64,000 nt of DNA, taken from contig JAVYIG010000166.1 of NCBI GenBank assembly GCA_035222895.1, positions 310,001 to 374,000 of the forward strand, read 5' to 3'. Below, piece after piece: positions 60,322 to 64,000 of this stretch. The translations under genes and the position numbers were made by a program. The DNA comes from Strongylocentrotus droebachiensis. Taxonomy: Eukaryota; Echinodermata; Echinoidea; Camarodonta; Strongylocentrotidae. The notes beneath the pieces were generated by a model. It had not been told where the DNA came from and searched no databases. It saw nothing but the letters and a program-made list of their open reading frames with translations. The stretch's first letter is position 1; each line of letters starts with the position of its first letter.

Positions 60322-60786
60322 ACGGGGTATATCCTGAGTATAATCGATTTGTCCCCCCCCCCCTTTTTTTAGACATTTTCTCATAATTTTGTCTTTATTA
60401 TTTCGGACAAAACTGGTGATTTTATGATATTTTCACCCTTCTAAATATTTTACCCTTCCAATTTCTATTTCATTTTTTTGATGAAGGGCGGAATTTTCCG
60501 AAGCAGCAGCAAGATAATGCATTCTCTCCCTTAACAATCAAGGTTACTATTCGTCAGGCTGGGCCCCTCAGAAAAAGTGTTACGCCAGTCACATCACAGA
60601 GTTAATATTTTGTTAACTTTATTGTTATTACTATTATTGGGGGCTCATATAGTCTTACTGGCCTCTTGGTCTCTTACCAGAATATATTTCAATTCACTAG
60701 ATCAAACAAGTAATTAAACGAAGCGATCGAGCCAAAAGTGACTATCACTGATGCCTTATTTTTCAGCTTTAATGTATTTTATCTCT
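60322..60786. other. Anonymous DNA with C/T run
   Basis: An 11-C run followed by T lies at 60353-60371. Nothing else recognised. Confidence 0.35.
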
Positions 60787-60790
60787 TTAA

Positions 60791-61168
60791 AGGGATCCGG
60801 TAACTTTGTCTTAGATTCTGAAATAAAATTCTGGATTTAGCTCATGATGCAATGATGATTATAAACCTTTAGGTCAGTCAGGAACCCCATGGCTTTTACA
60901 AGCCGATCGCCTGTCTGATTATCAAGATATTTATGATTGGAACTACAAATTTTGAAAACCGTTTGCCCAACGGTTTTCATAACACTACAGTCTATTTGGG
61001 AAAAACGAGTATGGTAAAACCGGTCACTCAAAGATTTTTACTTTTTTGAGAGACTTCTTGATCATTTTGAAGCGCAATTTGTTTAGGACTTCAATATTAC
61101 ACCATATCACAGACACTGATAACACGTAGGGCCGTGTATCTCAGATTAAACATTTTTAAACGATCCCT
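60791..61168 (+). mobile_element. MITE family D, copy 2 (TTAA class)
   Basis: A 378-bp element with ends AGGGATCCGGTAACTTTGTC and AAACGATCCCT, between TTAA at 60787-60790 and 61169-61172. It is the fuller version of the copy at 334-663. Confidence 0.88.
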
Positions 61169-61172
61169 TTAA

Positions 61173-61998
61173 CTAATGACAACCACTTGTCAGACACAAT
61201 TTAAAATGTGTATTATTGATTAATCAGCCAAGGGATCAAGATCTCATCGGAAAAGGCAGCACTTCGTTGAAATTTGATCGATATAACATTATCGCAGATT
61301 CATGTCACATCCTCTAGATTATGCAGAAGGCCTGTCTTATTGAATGATTTCGTTTGAGTGTTGTGCAACCTTTTTTTTCTCTCTTTATATAATAAACTGA
61401 TGGCTCATTTAGTTTCTTATCATTTGCTACATGCTCTGAACGGTTCTTCATTGAATACAATTGACATCTTCCTTTTATCATCTAGGCACTTCAAAGTTAT
61501 GCGAAGGTATGGGGGTAGGAAGTTCATGCCTAAATGAAATCGATGGTGCATCCATTACATGGGCTGTAATAACATTATGTAATTGTATGTAGCGCTCAAA
61601 CGCGTTTCCCGGTACTCAGTAAGCATTATTGCATACATTTGTCTATTCGGATCCATACAGATTGGTTGTCAGTTGCAGTAATAGGGAAAATCTTTCTTAA
61701 TTGGAAAACTATTGTTGTTCGGTGCTCTTGTAATTATAACATCTTGATAATTTGCACAACGCTGATTAAATGATAATTGTTTTCATTATCTAATTAAATA
61801 AAATCGTTAAAAATATCTCATCTCAATTACCACCACCACCAAAAAAAATATTAATGATATTACTAATTTGGTGAAATGAAATGTTTCCATTACGATAAAC
61901 ACCTGATCCATATGCGCCCCCTATTGACGGGACTTTAATCAAGAACAACGTAAAGAAACTGTAGCGGGAAGTGGAATGAGCATTTTTTTTCTCTTGAG
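61173..61998. other. Anonymous DNA
   Basis: No recognised feature. Confidence 0.35.
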
Positions 61999-62100
61999 AG
62001 CATCGTCCTACTTATCCAGGGTAGTCGTATCAATACCAGCACCGTACTTCCCTGAGGGTCCTGCAATAATAATTGTTGCCAGGTACCCACATATGTATAA
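61999..62100 (-). mobile_element. SINE 3' body fragment
   Basis: On the minus strand, GGGTACCTGGCAACAATTAT, then GCAGGACCCTCAGGGAAG, then GTGCTGGTATTGATACGAC. This is the same body type as 21175-21360. No tRNA head is attached. Confidence 0.5.
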
Positions 62101-62573
62101 ATTATCGAGTTGGACACATGTGGGTAAAACCCATTTCTAAGGATATAAATATCACCGCGCAAGAACTCTTCTATGGGACCGTGTCAAGAGCTGTCACCAA
62201 TATACCACAGTGCACCCACCTGTATCTGGAGATCATTTGCAGATTTTATTACGTTATTGAACATATGAATTAACTGTAGGAAATGCCCCTAGATCTGTTT
62301 GTCTTCGTTCTCTGTTTTTTAATAATTTTTGCCAGGTACCCACATAATTGTATAAGTTATCGAGTTGGACACATGTGGGTAAAACCCTTTTCTAAGGATG
62401 TAAACATTACCGCGCAAAAACTCTTCTGACGGGTGTCAAGAGCTGTCACGAATATACCACAGTACATCCACCTGTATCTAGAGATCATTGCGGATTTTAT
62501 TACGTTATCCAACATACGAATTATCTGTAGGAAATGCTTTTAACTCTGTTTTTCTTTGTTTTTTGTGTTCTCG
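62068..62573 (+). repeat. 253-bp tandem duplication
   Basis: A unit containing GCCAGGTACCCACAT, CGAGTTGGACACATGTGGGT, ACCGCGCAA and TGTCAAGAGCTGTCAC occurs at 62078 and again at 62331 (period 253). There are roughly 10% differences. No frame is kept in both copies. Confidence 0.88.
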
Positions 62574-62880
62574 TCGCACACCTGGATGAAGGCCCTCCAA
62601 CGATCTTCACAGTACAAACTGATCATACAAACCTTTGCTATTTCAGCTTTCCAGATGGGCTGTCCAGATGTAAAACTCTAAAAATTCATTTCCTTTGCCT
62701 CATTCTGACAGGCGATGATGGCGTAACCCTACATTAAAATTTAGATGGGATTGTGATGGTGAATCGAGACGTCCAATATCTTTTCTCTAAATTTTGATGT
62801 GATTATGGCTCATATACACTGTCAAAGGTTAGGCTAATGATACGAATTGCAAAAGTGACATGCGTTCGACACGCTAAAGC
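62574..62880. other. Anonymous DNA
   Basis: No recognised feature. The 67-codon frame from 62534 includes part of the duplication and has a hydrophobic start but no known motif. Confidence 0.3.
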
Positions 62881-62991
62881 AGAGAGAGAAATATGTTGGA
62901 GGGGGGGGGGAGAGAAGGGGAGGCGGGGAGCGATGTGCAGGGGAAAGAGAGAGAGAGCGAGAGAGAGAGGGAGAGAGAGGGGGAGAGGGGG
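62881..62991. repeat. GA/G-rich microsatellite
   Basis: GAGAGA, a G-run (62899-62910) and GGGAGAGG-type purine repeat. Frames on either strand are low-complexity. Confidence 0.9.
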
Positions 62992-64000
62992 TACCTACTG
63001 CAGATACACCCCTCACTGCCTCGCCCTTAGTTACCTCTTTCCCATCTTTAATCAGCGGTCGAGCGGCGGGAACAGTTTGACCACAATACATCACCGCCTG
63101 GAGATATGAAGAAGAAGTGCTAATATTGTAAACAAATGCTCTTTATTCATTGCCCAGGGTAGAGAAAATAATGACTTCGATTTTTACTTAGATGGCGGAA
63201 ATGTGAAGGTGACATCACTTCACAATTAAAAGCAAACATGCAGTGGCGGTCAAGTTCGACCTACTTGTGGTTTGCGGAAGAGATCCTTCAGCACCTGAAC
63301 GAGTGCAATACAAACAGCTGGGAGAGCATTGTGTTGTATGCAGTATATTTTATAATATGATGAAGGTAAACGAAAAACTCCTAAAACGAATAAAATGAAA
63401 TAAATACCAAGTTAAATGAATCGGAACAGTGGTATATATGATTGAATTTGCAGTTTGCGCTAATAATTCAATTATAATTCATTGTATGTTGTTGTTGGTA
63501 TACATCACAATTCAATGTACGTCTATATAAAACATATTTATAGTGGGAATGGTATTGAAGATAATATTTGTTATCCATTTTTGACTGAAATGCCCAAACC
63601 ACCATATCCATATTAGAATACCAATCTAAACTCTTCAGCCACCCGAACACTACACGATCTGACAGCGATGCGGTTTTGGAAAAATGTCTTACCTGTAAGA
63701 TCTAATTGATTGAAGATCTGAATAATCATTTAACCTACAAAATCTAAATTCCAATGGATGTCAAACTTTCTTGGGAAGCTAGGAAAACTAAAATCGGCTA
63801 CAAATTGTGGTGAGGTCATGCCAGTAGTGCGATTTAGTTTTAAGTCCAATCAGAGGGCTTAAGTGCACTACAAATCCCGCCTTATCATTTTTTAAAACCT
63901 AAATCTGGAAGGTGATGTTCATTTAGATTTTGGTATTTAGTGTAATTGCCATTTCTTCGAAAATCGGATCGCAGTAGGATCGATTAGGGCTCGACTTCTA
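62992..64000. other. Anonymous DNA to window end
   Basis: No recognised gene, repeat or structured element. Confidence 0.35.

Overview
The window looks like a non-coding, repeat-rich stretch of a metazoan nuclear genome. I infer a marine invertebrate, most likely an echinoderm or similar deuterostome. That rests on AT-rich unique DNA, very frequent (GA)n and long poly-G/poly-C runs, tRNA-headed SINEs, and many short inverted-repeat DNA transposons flanked by TTAA or TA. No prokaryotic operon, phage, CRISPR or rRNA signature is present. I found no intact protein-coding gene: the longest open frame is 181 codons, and the longest frames are mostly translated microsatellites.

Layout. Positions 1-8.9 kb: a TTAA-type MITE, GA tracts, a 112-bp hairpin element, a tRNA-derived SINE with a TTAA MITE beside it, a 1.25-kb TA-flanked element carrying a T-rich minisatellite, and a second SINE. 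Positions 8.9-31 kb: mostly anonymous DNA with microsatellites (GA, CAT, AGT), a GC-rich 620-bp TA-flanked element (14.56-15.18 kb), hAT-like 'CAGTGGCGG' MITEs near 17.8-18.6 and 29.1 kb, and SINE pieces. Positions 31.4-38.3 kb: a dense nest of mobile DNA. Two TTAA MITEs are followed by a 94-bp tandem duplication and then by a 4.84-kb element (33176-38017). The long inverted ends of that element are arrays of a ~345-367-bp unit, and its core holds a frameshifted pseudogene. Positions 38-52 kb: three families of TTAA MITEs, a SINE, a MITE full of CACACTGTG palindromes, AT- and TTC-type repeats, a degenerate 69-bp satellite, and two CpG-bearing patches that could be regulatory. Positions 52-64 kb: a second copy of MITE A, an 887-bp foldback element with 430-bp arms and a 9-bp target duplication (53586-54472), further MITE B and D copies, and a 253-bp tandem duplication.

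The elements relate to one another through shared ends. Five short families (A-E) all begin AGG..., end ...CCT, and sit between TTAA duplications. This suggests one TTAA-specific transposase class (piggyBac or Kolobok type), encoded elsewhere, moved them. The strongest single object is the foldback element at 53.6-54.5 kb. The most suggestive is the 33.2-38.0 kb element, whose repeated unit carries three abutting AGGTCA half-sites. No database search was run, and family names are given only where ends, target duplications or recalled motifs support them.
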